A DNA stretch of 64,000 bases from Sambucus nigra (taxonomy: Eukaryota > Streptophyta > Magnoliopsida > Dipsacales > Adoxaceae), in assembly GCA_949130495.1 (NCBI GenBank), contig OX422222.1, positions 105,017,709 through 105,081,708 on the forward strand. Reading direction: 5' to 3'. The notes below the pieces were generated by a model. The model was not told where the DNA came from, made no database searches, and saw nothing but the letters and a program-made list of their open reading frames with translations. The first letter of the stretch is position 1. Each line of letters starts with the position of its first letter. Both the position numbers and the translations under genes were made by a program. Shown here in pieces: positions 34,303-47,816 of this stretch.

Positions 34303-36491
34303 TTACACCTTCTCCCTGTATTTTGCGACTTCCTCGGAAAGCTGAGATGAGGAGGCTGGTTGCTCGGAGGATAGCGACAGTTGCTCGGTTGAAATACTGG
34401 TGGGCTAAAGTTGCTCATAGAAAGTCTGAACAACCGGAACGGGAGGAACTTGGTCTCCAATCATCATTGAAGACTCTTCAGAGGAAGCTTCGTCCTCTTC
34501 TTCTTCTCCAGGAGAGGGAGGAGGACCATGAACATAGCGCTGAAATAGTTCAGAACTCTCTGAGACCTTTAACTCCTGCAGAGCAGCAATCCATCTGTCC
34601 CTGAAGAATTTGAGGCTAGCAAAATCCAACTGAGAAGACATGACAGCTAGGCCTTTGTTCGAACCTTTGTCCCAGCCAGTGCTAAAGGACTTTTTAACAT
34701 CAAGTTTTCTCTTTGCTTTCACCGAGGAAATCCTCTCAGTAAGAAGTTCCTCGGCTGCCTTCAACTTTCCTTCTACCTCTACCTTCTGACGATCAGCTTC
34801 ACGAAGTCTACCAAGTTCCTCTTCAGCAGTTTTAAGCTTGGTCTCAAGCTCTCCAGCATTCTTGAGCTTTTCTTCAAGCTCTTCATTTTTCTTCTTAAAC
34901 TCTTTCATTTTCCTCTCCAACTCCTGAGAGGCCTCCACAGCTTTTTCTCTCTCTTGCTCGACGGACTTCAGTTGCTTCTCCCAAGTAACCTTATCTTCTT
35001 CATATTTTTGACGAGAATCCTTTAAGGATTGAGTCAGACCCACAAAAGCCTCCTCCACACCTCCCAAGGAGCTCGAAGCTTTAAGAGCTTCATCCTTTTT
35101 CAAAATAGTATTGAAACATGTTACCAGCTGATAAGAAAAATAACTTTGAGTCAGTACGAGAATAGAACATTGAAAAATAAAAGTTTAGATTAGTAATAAT
35201 TACTGAGGCAATATGTTGAGCTGCCAAGGTGGTAACCCTATCCCAAGAAAGAGTGTCTTTAAGGCCTTGGATTTCTGGGATAATCCAAGACTTCATAGAG
35301 CCCATGGCAGAGCTCGGAGCAACAAAAGTGGGAACACCACTTCCAGCAGTTAGAGGCTGAGAGATGGATTCAGCCAATTTATCCGAGGAACTTTTCTTCA
35401 ATTTCCTCGTGGGAGAAGGAACATTCTTGACCAAGGATATTGTCTTGGTCGGTGATATAACTATAACCTCGCTTGGAGGAGAAACAACTATAATCTTGCT
35501 CGAAGCCATAGGGGGCTTCTCAGCAACTTTCTTAGCAGCAGCAGGAGGAGGTGCATCAACTTTTCTTATCCCTTCTTCTGGGACATCCTGCTTATTTATC
35601 TTTGCCTCTACATTGGCAGAGTCTGATTTATCAAAGTATGAGGGAGATCTTCTTCTATTCATTCTGTCACTGAGAGGAATATTTGATTCAGGAGAGGAAC
35701 CTTCAGAAACTGGTGCTGGTTCTATGTCACTTATTATCGGACGAGCAGTAAAAAATGAAGTGTAACTCTTATACTACAACAAGTACGAGGCTGATCTGAT
35801 ATGTTCGTCAGCAACAGTTTGGTGCAAACTCCAGATAAGTTTCAAATGCCTCAAATTGACATCAATTTCTTTAGGAGATTTCTTTTTACTATCAACTGCA
35901 AATAAACAAAAATTAAAATGTCAATGACGCATTTTATCAAACACAAAGAAAACATAATTTTAAAAATAAAATAAAATAAAAACAACCTATCCCATTGCCA
36001 TAGGGAGGGCATCTAGGACCCTGATACACATCATTTCCATTTAATGGAGCATGTTGCTAATTTTTCATAACAACCCCATACTCGAAGTAATCCCTGTTGG
36101 TATCGGGGAGATTGACAACTAAAGCCCTATTTAAAAACCTAGTTTTTAAATAAAAAGTGCTATCACTAACAACCCACCTATAGCAAAACATAATTTCTAG
36201 AATTCCTAAGTGGGTTCCATGAATCTGATTTAGCCTATGGACTCCATTAACTATTCTCCAGGTATTGGGAGCTATTTTTGCAGGTACCACGTCAAAATAT
36301 TGACAGAATTCCAAACACAAAGGGTTTGGAGGAAAAGAAAAGCCACATTCAGCTACAAAGAGACTGGGGAACCAATGTCCCTCAGCCAAATGAAAATAGT
36401 CAGAGCGTTCAGAAAGCTCTTCCAATATGACCCAGGAAGGAATATAAAAATCAGAACAAAATTTATCAAGCGACTCAACAAGGTAAACCAT
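34303..36491 (-). pseudogene. First antisense gene of the Tat element: gypsy-type (Transposase_28-like) domain, linker and coiled coil, three exons
   Basis: Exon 1 starts MVYLVESLDKF at 36491. It carries FSFPPNPLCLEFCQYFDVVP then KIAPNTWRIVNGVHRLNQIH, which resembles the plant 'putative gypsy type transposon' domain (Pfam PF04195, from memory). Intron 1 is 35986-35896 (GTTG to TTGCAG). Exon 2 has NLRHLKLIWSLHQTVADEHI and a proline- and serine-rich linker. Intron 2 is 35203-35128 (GTAATT to TATCAG). Exon 3 starts LVTCFNTILKKDEALKAS, forms a long coiled coil at 35020-34730, then an acidic tail. A TAG at 34405 truncates it 34 codons before a natural TAA at 34303. An in-frame TGA/TAG pair also lies near 36057-36045. 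The right element has a homologue with both introns at the same places. Confidence 0.75.
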
Positions 36492-36655
36492 GATGAACAA
36501 AAGAAATAAAAGAGAAGGAAGAAGATCTTACAGGAAAAAGATGAATCAGGTGACAACGAACAATGGAAGTAACGAACGCACAAGACAGAGAAGAAGTGAA
36601 GAAGTTCTAAAGATGCAGATTTGAAAAAGTAAAAGACAATCGAGTTTTCTGAAGC

Positions 36656-36665
36656 GTTTAAATAC
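36656..36665 (-). promoter_or_regulatory. TATA-like box of the antisense transcription unit
   Basis: GTATTTAAAC on the minus strand lies about 165 bp upstream of the antisense ATG at 36491. A pyrimidine-rich leader containing a donor-like CCTGTAAG follows it. The right element has TATATAAAAG at the same relative distance (about 155 bp) from its own ATG. This supports an element-internal promoter separate from the LTR promoter. Confidence 0.55.
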
Positions 36666-36900
36666 TTTACCTCGAGAATGGAGAAAAGCAATGATTACCA
36701 AGATGGACGATTGCGTATCCGGCGGCTACAAAGGAGAAAAAGCCACGAAACACGAAGCGGTTATTGAAATTCGAAATACTTTAAAAAGCCTGATACTATG
36801 CACTCAAAAAGGGGTTATAAACAACGAACGATTGTCTAAAATCCATAAAGTTTAGGCAGCGTAATGTTCCATACTTTTCTTCAACATCAAACTACAAAAC

Positions 36901-36911
36901 ATTGGGGGTTC
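36901..36911 (+). promoter_or_regulatory. Polypurine tract of the left Tat element
   Basis: ATTGGGGGTTC lies immediately before the 3' LTR at 36912. The right element has the reverse complement of ATTGGGGGTTTA directly after its LTR at 55266. Confidence 0.8.
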
Positions 36912-37503
36912 TGTTGATACCAAATTTAGTATACCGACGTGGACCGATTATGTGGAGACACTTGTCAACTTACATGGCACCCGCAAACATTTTTGAACAA
37001 CACCTTGACTCCGAGAAACTCAACCTCCCCGACCAACTCAGAATGCTCCGAGCAACAAGTGTTCTCCGAGAAACTCTACTGTACTGAGCAACTCATGTAT
37101 ACCGAGCTACTTAGGCGATCCGAGCAGCTTAGGCGGTCCGAGCAGCTTAGGCGATTCGAGTTGCATCTCGTACAGAGCATTCATATCCGGATAATCAAGA
37201 GGATGACTGGGCATTTAATGCTCATTATTATCACACAGATGCATACACCTATTGGACAGCTGTGTATTATTCTTTCATTTGTATCACCTCGAGGCTATAA
37301 ATACATTATAACCTCCTCATTAGCAGGGGACTCGGAATTTCTTGGTAAACCCATTATCGAGAATTCCGCAAACAGTCAGCAATAACACAAACAGTGAATG
37401 TAGGCCATTCTTTCAAGGCTGAACCACTTTAAAAATCTCTTGTCTTATTTATTTTTTATCTGTGATTAAATAATTAGGGATAATCTAATTTTTTACATCA
37501 ACA
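36912..37503 (+). repeat. 3' LTR of the left Tat-lineage element (592 bp)
   Basis: Same ends as the 5' LTR. It is 36 bp longer because the motif CAGCTTAGGCGRTYCGAG is present in two extra 18-bp copies at about 37108-37160. About 24 substitutions separate the LTRs by eye. The G-box palindrome of the 5' LTR reads GACACTTGTC here. The TATA box at 37296-37303 is intact. Confidence 0.93.
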
Positions 37504-38960
<1,457 letters not shown>

Positions 38961-40336
38961 CCATTATTCACCTCCTCTTCTTATTACATTGTTTTATCTC
39001 TTCACCACGTCCCATCATCTTTTTTCCTTTTGTGTTGACGCACGGTAAACTCTATGTATATGTCCACATTCTATGACATCTCCACACCTTATCTACCATA
39101 ACTAAACCACCATTATTGAGTGAGTTTTTTTTCTTCATATTTAATCACTTTCTCATTATTAAGTCACTTTCATTTTTCTTTCCCTTTGGTATCTTATTGC
39201 AAAGAAATTCCACACTCTTGTTATCTCTACTATGTTAATCATATAAGTGTTTTTCACATATCTTAATGTTCCCATATTTTACTCTCTATTATGTTCCCCA
39301 GTTCATAAACACAAACCTATAAATTAGGTTTTGAAAGAATTGAGAAAAAAGCTAAATAACATTAAAAAAATGCATCCTTATATCTTTTTTTAGTATATAT
39401 TAGTTACCCTAAAGAATTTCCCCAAATTGAATCAATGATGATGGTATACTTTACTATCGAGACTACAAGATTATGAAAGGATTCTATTCCATTTTCATTG
39501 GATTTGGTTGGATTTGGAGTCTATTATGCTTAAGAAGGTGGTTATAATATGTCGTATTTATTTGCCATTCTTAAATTATATAATGTATTTTTATGAATGA
39601 ATAAATGGTGAAGTTTGAGGTGAGGTTTAACTAATCTTCAGTTTTTATTTTATTTAAATAGATGTCAAGCTATTGTTGTGTTTTTATATTGATAGTAGTA
39701 CCAGCTAGATTACGATACATTTTTTGGAGTATGCTCCTTATCTAGCATAATAAGAGTCTTACCCATCAGTTTCTTTTTTCATTGATTTATGGAAGAGATT
39801 CATGGAGTAAACTACTTTCTTCAATCTAGATAGGCGTACTTGTAGTTTCTTTTGTTGTGGATACTTCATGTATACGTGATTGCGTTCCCTAAGGAGAGTT
39901 TATTTTTATGAATAATTTATTTATCAAAAACATTATAGGATTGTCTTTCCTATATTTATTATTTTTTAAATTTATTTGAAACTATATTTTTGGCACAAAG
40001 TATCTTTTTGATACATCATATTATGGGTTTATTTTTTTATTTTATTTTATTTTAAATAAAGTTTCAAAATTGTTTCATTTTAGGTATTCTTGGTTTAAAA
40101 TTAAAAAAAAAATTGGATTATGAATTGGGGTTTCAATGTATCCCCTTTTGCAGATTTATTTAATAAACCCATTTCGATTAGAACCTTCAAGTGATGTTTA
40201 ACTCTTTCATTAATCTTTGATTTAGTTTTTGATTTCTTAAATAGACCATCGCTTTCTTTGTTAATTAATTTACGGAAGAGATTCATAGAGTAGACTACTT
40301 TCTTCTATCTGGATAAGCGTACTTGTATTTTCTTTT
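38961..40336. other. Intergenic with a 72-bp direct repeat
   Basis: No gene seen. A segment at 39784-39855 (GGAAGAGATTCATGGAGTAA then CTACTTTCTTC-ATCT) is repeated at 40264-40336 with about 85% match. The second copy stops exactly where the CACTA-like terminus begins. The rest is AT-rich. Confidence 0.6.
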
Positions 40337-40790
40337 CACTACGAGAAAAGGCAACATAGACATCATATGATGTATGTTGTTAATAGTTAAAAATGTATGA
40401 CTAATAGGTATTGGAAACAATATCCATTACATTGTCAGCTTATTGCCAAAGTATGTCTAGGAAAGTCTTTGGAGACAAAAAAAAAATATGTTGCCGAAAG
40501 TATACTTTTAGTAACATGAAATTGTGTTACCAAGTGTGTATTGTTTATTTTTAAACTTTTTAACCAAAAATATTATTTCGATTACATAGGTTGATCTTCG
40601 GCAACAAAATATTTGTGTCGTCAAAAAGTATATATTTCGCATCATAACTTTTTTTTGTTGCTAATTGTATACCTTTCAGCAACACAGTTTACTTTGTCAC
40701 CAAAAAATATCTTTTTGGAAACAAAAAAGTAGGTGGCCATGATAGATTCAAAAGAGATATAAAATTACTATTGACGATAAAAAAATTGTT
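40337..40790 (+). mobile_element. CACTA-like DNA transposon terminus, partial
   Basis: It begins CACTACGAGAAAAGGCAACA, close to the usual CACTAC-AGAAAA terminus of plant CACTA (En/Spm) transposons. It is followed by many scattered GGCAACAAAA, CAGCAACA and TTGTTGC motifs in both orientations, as in sub-terminal repeats bound by the transposase. No transposase gene and no matching TAGTG end are found nearby, so the copy is truncated or its other end was displaced by later insertions. The right limit is arbitrary. Confidence 0.5.
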
Positions 40791-41126
40791 CCCATAACTA
40801 CTTTGTTTTATTGATTTGTTATTCTTTTCTTATATAATAATCACTTTTTGCTATACGTTTTCATGCAATAATCATTAAAGATGATTCAAAATCAGCACAA
40901 CGTAGACATTTATAATGAAAAATTACATTGCCCATTGTTCAAACCCATACATATATATCATGCAAAATAATACATTCTCCTAGATCAGGTATGGAGTACA
41001 AAAGAAAGTTCACTAAAACAAATTACATCAAATAGTGTCCCCAAATTATAATTCATCATTTTATATCAAATGATATCCAAAAATCATCAACAACAAAAGA
41101 TTTCCAAGAAGCTATCTGCATCAAAT
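40791..41126. other. Intergenic, no gene seen
   Basis: AT-rich sequence that continues on the far side of the solo LTR (44328 onward) with similar CATCAA-rich composition. Confidence 0.5.
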
Positions 41127-44100
41127 TGTAACACCCCGTAAATTTTAGTGATTTTTTAAATTAAAATGGGAAATTAATCCGAATTAAAATAAATATTAAT
41201 TAGCGTGAAAAGGGTTGATATTTATTTGTATGAAAAATATTGAGTATTCCTTAATGAATGAGTAATAAATTAGTTAGAATGCATTATGATTGTCGTGAAT
41301 GAAATACGACAGTTATAGTAATTTAGTCAGGACGTTCGTGCCGGTCGTGAGGGACTTACATTTATGAAATAAGATGTGATTTATTTATGGGTTATCCAAA
41401 TGATCATTTTGAGTACGCCACTGTGTCCGGAAGGGTCAACATAGTCATTAAAGGGTACTCGGGGGTTTGGTTTGGGTCCCAAGGCATTTTTTGGCCAAAA
41501 CGGCACCCCGGAAGGGTATTTTGATCTTTTGAAATTTTAAGGAAAAGAGAGCTACGAATTTTAAATGCGTATATCAGTTTATGTGTGAGGGAAGTTAGGG
41601 TTAACGGTTACAAAACCTAAGAGAGGCCACAGGAAGAGGAATGAGAGAAATTCCAAAGCTTTCCCACACCATTTTGCACGACCACCGCCACCGCCACCGC
41701 CACCGAAGCGTAGATCGGGGGAAAATGAAAATAACCACGCCACAATTATACATAAAATCAGACCTACTAATCAAAGGCAAGTGTTTATATTGCAAGTTTT
41801 TGAAAATTTATAATACTCATGTAGTGTAGGGTTTTATCTATGTTGATTTAAATGGGTTCGTGGAATTTAAATGATTAAAACACATGATTTGGGGTAGCAT
41901 TTGCATGTAAAATAAATCCTTTCATCTAAACAATTCGAAACCAGTATATATATACATAGTAGAACAATAAAGAATTTTGGGTATGTTTATAAGAATACAT
42001 GAAGAAAATAAAATCTAGTGTTTTGAGGAATTAATGGTTTGATCTGTTCTTGGATCAATTTTGTATAGTTTTGATGTGTTATTTACATTAAAAATCGTCC
42101 CTAAACATATATAAGATGTTTGGTTATGTTGGGTAATAATTCCAGAAGGTTTCATGAAGATTTAAGGTGTTAACAATGGAGAAAAACGAGCTTGGGATGA
42201 AGTTGATAGAAATCGTTTAGAGCGTTTGAAGGAGATCTGATGTCATTTAAACGAGATTAGTATGTCATTCTAAAGACCCTAGGTTTTGGTCATGGAGATA
42301 TATCTTTTCTTTATGAATGCGTGGCTACCAGTTTTGTATTTTTTTTAATTAGTTATGAATTTTCTACGGAAGGGTGTCCGAGATCAAAATTTTTAGTCAG
42401 AAATTAAATCAGGTATAAAATGGTTTATGAACTATATGGGAAAACTTTGGTTATATGATTACAACTCTATAGGGACTTAGAGAAGATCAATAGGCATACG
42501 ATTAAGTCCCAGTTAGATCTCAATGAGGGTAAAATGGTGTATAAGGCCTTAGGTAGTTAACCGACTATGTTACGGGGAGAATAAACAATAACCTAAGATT
42601 AATAACAATAGGTTGCTGATAGTTTAACTACTGAAATAACTTAAGTGACAGTTATGAGCCTTTAAGTAGTAAGTAAGACTCGAGAACGTATGATGGGAAG
42701 TAATATTGATGTATCGATATTACGTCGAGTATTCGAGAGTTTTATATTATGTATGGATTAGACTTATGGGTTGTGTGTATAACTATACGAATCATAGTTA
42801 TAGGTTGTGTATACCTGTACAAATTATATTTATAGGTTGAGTGCATATCTATATGAAACATACGGATAGGTTGTGTGTATGCCTATTATGTGCTTTCTTA
42901 CGTGTGAACATACCTACGCTACCTAGTATTATGGAGGTTTTTGAACACATGACAGTCTTATCCTGATGAGCCCATTGGGGGATTTTAGACTTGTACCTTA
43001 GAGCATAGAACTTAAGGATTGAGCACTACTCGTGTGTATGATAGTGTGACCGGTCATTTAGGTGTGTTAGGTGTGTGCATAGCCCAAAGGCTTAGAACTA
43101 TGCTCGTCTCCAATATTTGTTGATTTAATTTATGGTTCGAGGGTGATATCGGAATTGATAGTCCTTGATTTGGTACGTGAGGTACATGAACTTGATAGGA
43201 GAGTATGCAAGTGTGCATCACGGTGGACATTCTAGGATATATATATATATTCACTTTGGTGATTTATCCTAACTAGTGAGCGTGCAATAGTAGCAAAGTT
43301 AGATTGCGTATATCTAAAGATCATTCAAGTAGAGAACCTTAATGAAGTAGTATAATGATAACATATGCGAAATGTTAATATTGGTTTAATGATAGAATAT
43401 AATGGTTTAATGATAGCATACGTGAAATTCTAATCTTGGTTTAATAATAACCTACGAGGGATGTTAATTATTAATGCTACTATAACGTACTATATGGGAG
43501 GTGCGAGGGGGATTTAAAGAGATATTTAACTAAAGACTTAATGAGTAAAGATTGGGATACTATAGCATAATGTATGGGTGGTATGGGGGAGCCAATTATG
43601 TTAGTGGTTATATAGTTATTAATGGGACCTCGTGGGGCTGGGTAGCATAGTTAGGTAGATGATGTTAGGCGTGAACATTAGTTGAGAGGTGAGGAACTCA
43701 ATGGAGTGTGCGTTAAACTAACATGTGTAATTAATAACTGCTTTTAAACTAAGATAAATACTTACTAAATGTTTCCAAAATACTTTGGGCTTTGACCTAT
43801 TTGCAAAATATTTTCAAAACCTTTTTGGTGTCCAACTACAGGGACGCCAAGGTTGGTAATTTGTTTTAGGGATGCTTGCAGGATTTGGATTAGACACTTC
43901 AATCACTTCATTTCTAGAGTATGATGCAGTTCAGTTATTACATTTGGGCATGTCACCCCCTCGGTTCATTCATTTTATTTAGTTATCCGATTTTGAATCA
44001 GTGGACGTAATTTATTCCATTCGATATTTAGTTGGACTTTTGTATTGAGAGACGATGGTTTATTCGGTATTATTTTAATCAATTATTTATCTTCTGATTT

Positions 44101-44327
44101 GTTCATATTTTATTACTGCGTAAATGGCTTGGTTATTGTATTTATTTCCACATGTCATTGTTGTTTAATAATAAGATAAAATTTGGTACCGTCTTTTTGA
44201 ATACTAGGTGGTTTGTAAACTTTTAAATCTTTTTCCAATAGTAATGCTAAGAATGAACCGAATAAGATTCCTGGTTAATTTTTATAAATGATTGATCAAC
44301 GGGTATTTAAATAAGAAGGGTGTCACA
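41127..44327 (+). mobile_element. Solo LTR of the Tekay-like chromovirus family (3.2 kb)
   Basis: It begins TGTAACACCCCGTAAATTTT and ends GGGTGTCACA. Both ends and much of the interior align with the split LTR at 23743-25154 plus 37504-38960. No internal coding sequence and no second LTR accompany it. The flanks are CAAAT before and CAATT after, a 5-bp target duplication with one mismatch. This is the product expected from recombination between the two LTRs of a full element. Positions 42770-42880 contain three or four degenerate copies of a GGTTGTGTRTAT unit of about 45 bp. Open frames inside are short and not genes. Confidence 0.85.
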
Positions 44328-45660
<1,333 letters not shown>

Positions 45661-46727
45661 AGTGGCGAATCTAGGATTTTTTTTAAGGCAGGCGAACTTT
45701 CAAGTGGTGCTAGGGGGTTTTGGGCGCGGGAGCCCCCGAGGCAAAAAAATTTAGGACTAATTCAATTTTAATTCAAATTTTATATAAATTTTTACAGTTT
45801 TTTTTTCAATAATTTTTTAACTTAATAAGTATATACCAGCATTAACAATAATGGTGTGTTTGATTGACATTAATTTTTTTGCCACGGGAAATAATTGTTT
45901 GGACTCATGTTTTATGCTTGTAGGACCTTGATTGCAAATACTTTATATAAGAAAAATACTCGTTCAGGTAACAAGTGTTCCCTCTCAAACCTCTTTTTTT
46001 GCTGAAAAATATTTCTTATCTACCCACCAAAGAATTGGTTCCCATGTTTGCAATCTAACACACCCTAAGTTAATTTAAAATATTCCTAAAAATATATTTC
46101 ACACTTATTTAGAATAAAAATGAAAAATATGGTTAAAAAAATCTCAAATAATAATAGTTCACCAAATCTCAAATTTTAGCAAAAATAATAGTTCGCCAAA
46201 TCTTAAATTTCAGCAAAAAAATAATGATTCAGCAGTAAATATATGTCAGATCTCCAATATCAAATAATGAAATAAAATTACACAAAAGAAATTGAATTTT
46301 AGGCAGGGTGGAGGGGAGTACGTTCTGTGGTTGGTGCTGGAGGGAAGCAGGGCGGAGGCAGGCCGCCGCAGATGGTTGTGGTCTGTCACGGTGTCACTTA
46401 TGGACATTGGCGAATGGAGGAGGTTCATGCATGATAGAGAGAGGTTTTTCCCTACATGAGGGAGGAACTCACGAGGAGCTCTTACTCTACCAGGCCGTGC
46501 GTGAAGGAGGAGGAGAGCAGTGGCCGTTTTTAATAGGTAAGGTTTATAGTTTTGAAATTTTGGTGAGAAATGATCGGCGAAAAAGGTTAATGCTTCTTTA
46601 AAATATTTAGACAAAGTACCCTCAAGTTTGTAAAATAAAAGTAGGTTGCCTTTAAATTTAAAACTTTTCAAAATAACCCTATTGTTTTTTCTAAATTTGA
46701 ACTGAGGCGACCGCCCTAGTTCGGCAT
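45661..46727. mobile_element. Possible non-autonomous DNA element with weak terminal inverted repeats
   Basis: The left end GTGGCGAATCTAGGAT and the right end CCTAGTTCGGCAT are imperfect inverses. Near the left end a GC-rich GGGCGCGGGAGCCCCC stretch is hairpin-forming. Such GTGGCGGATCTAGG-type ends are common on plant repeats. The interior has a GC-rich island at 46300-46520 with no recognisable protein on either strand. I could not fix a target duplication. Confidence 0.35.
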
Positions 46728-46738
46728 ATGCTTAGTTA

Positions 46739-47816
46739 TGTTGGAAAAATTGGACTTAAATAAGCTGTCCAGAATTTTCTGGACAGAATTTTGAGCAACT
46801 TTGAGCTCAAATTTAGGTGGGACCCACACTACGAAAATTGTGGGACCATATACGAACGCGTTCACCTCCGCAAGGAGATTAACGTAGTATATTCATATGT
46901 CCAATTTCAATAAGTTATGAATGATAATTATGTCCCCAAAGTGACTCACAAAGCAATGAAAGTTAATGAATAGGGTGTGTTTTTACTCTTGTCCCACATT
47001 GGAAGAGTAGTGGAATTTTGATGAGTTAATAACACCCCAAGTATGGACTAAGGCTTGGATGCCTTGGGGGGTATCCCAACTCTTTGAAGGGGAGATGACC
47101 TAAGCTATGCACGGGTTGACTTTCGGTCAAAAGTCCACACGCGCGCGCGCGCGCGCCCGTCCGGTCGGCCGGTTCGGTTCGGTTCAGGATTGGGCTTGGG
47201 CTTATAAAAATCTCCTACATTTTTTGGGCCGATTTTATTTAACTTTCTGGGCTTTAATTATTAATTAATTACGAAATTAATTAATTAATTAATAAACTGT
47301 TGGCAGTTATTGCCAACAGTCAACAGTTAATTTCGTTTAACTGTTTTGGCAGTTATTTGCCAACCGTCACCTATTTTGCTATAAATACAGATGCCTCCCT
47401 CCGTTTTTAATATAATGAAATTTTTCCCTCCCCCAGAATTGCTGTCATTTTTCCCCAGAAAATTCCTGTTATTCTGTTCCGAAATTTCTTTCTCCTGCAT
47501 AACATATGTTGTAGTATTGTTGAGTAAAAGCCACAGAACTGAGTTCGTTGAAATTAATTATTGTTGTGCTACATAATTAATTGGGAAAATCCGTTCTATC
47601 TTGGGAGACTATATTCATCAACCTCGGAGCACATTGAGGGAGTAAATTGTCTTAAGGACACTGTGAGATTCACAGGGCTCGGATTATTTCTTTTATTCTT
47701 GTTTAATTTCTGCAAATTCAAGTAAGTGTTTTATTTCTGTAATTCTGTTTTAATTCTGTAATTATATTATATTCATAATTCTGTACAGTTGTTATTTATA
47801 AATAGTAGACATAACA
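46739..47816 (+). repeat. Copia 5' LTR (1078 bp)
   Basis: It contains a perfect inverted repeat, CTGTCCAG-AATTTT-CTGGACAG, at 46765-46786, a GC dinucleotide run near 47141-47157, a hairpin CTGTTGGCA-GTTAT-TGCCAACAG at 47297-47319 and a TATA box (TATAAATA) at 47380-47387. A strong donor-like site, CAA|GTAAGTG, is at 47721/47722 in the U5 part. Confidence 0.95.

Larger units (their letters stand above)
25155..37503 (+). mobile_element. Complete Tat-lineage Ty3/Gypsy element with two antisense genes
   Basis: The LTRs begin TGTTGAT and end ATCAACA, a perfect 7-bp inverted terminus. The target duplication CCTAT is present at 25150-25154 and 37504-37508. Internal order is primer site, gag, protease, RT, RNase H, a second archaeal-type RNase H, integrase, a tandem hairpin array, then two genes on the opposite strand, a polypurine tract and the 3' LTR. 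A second RNase H and no chromodomain are marks of the Tat lineage. Gag-pol runs in one frame from about 26445 onward, broken mainly by isolated stop codons. The 5' and 3' LTRs differ by about two dozen substitutions by eye plus a 36-bp repeat expansion. Confidence 0.92.

Noticed and set aside
35364..35765. 133-codon plus-strand frame opposite the antisense gene
   Set aside because: It is the shadow of the Pro/Ser-rich linker of the minus-strand gene, whose homologue and introns are conserved in the right element.
41127..44327. A full-length element between the TGTAACACC start and TGTCACA end
   Set aside because: There is no internal coding sequence and no repeated LTR; the whole stretch aligns with one LTR of the neighbouring chromovirus.
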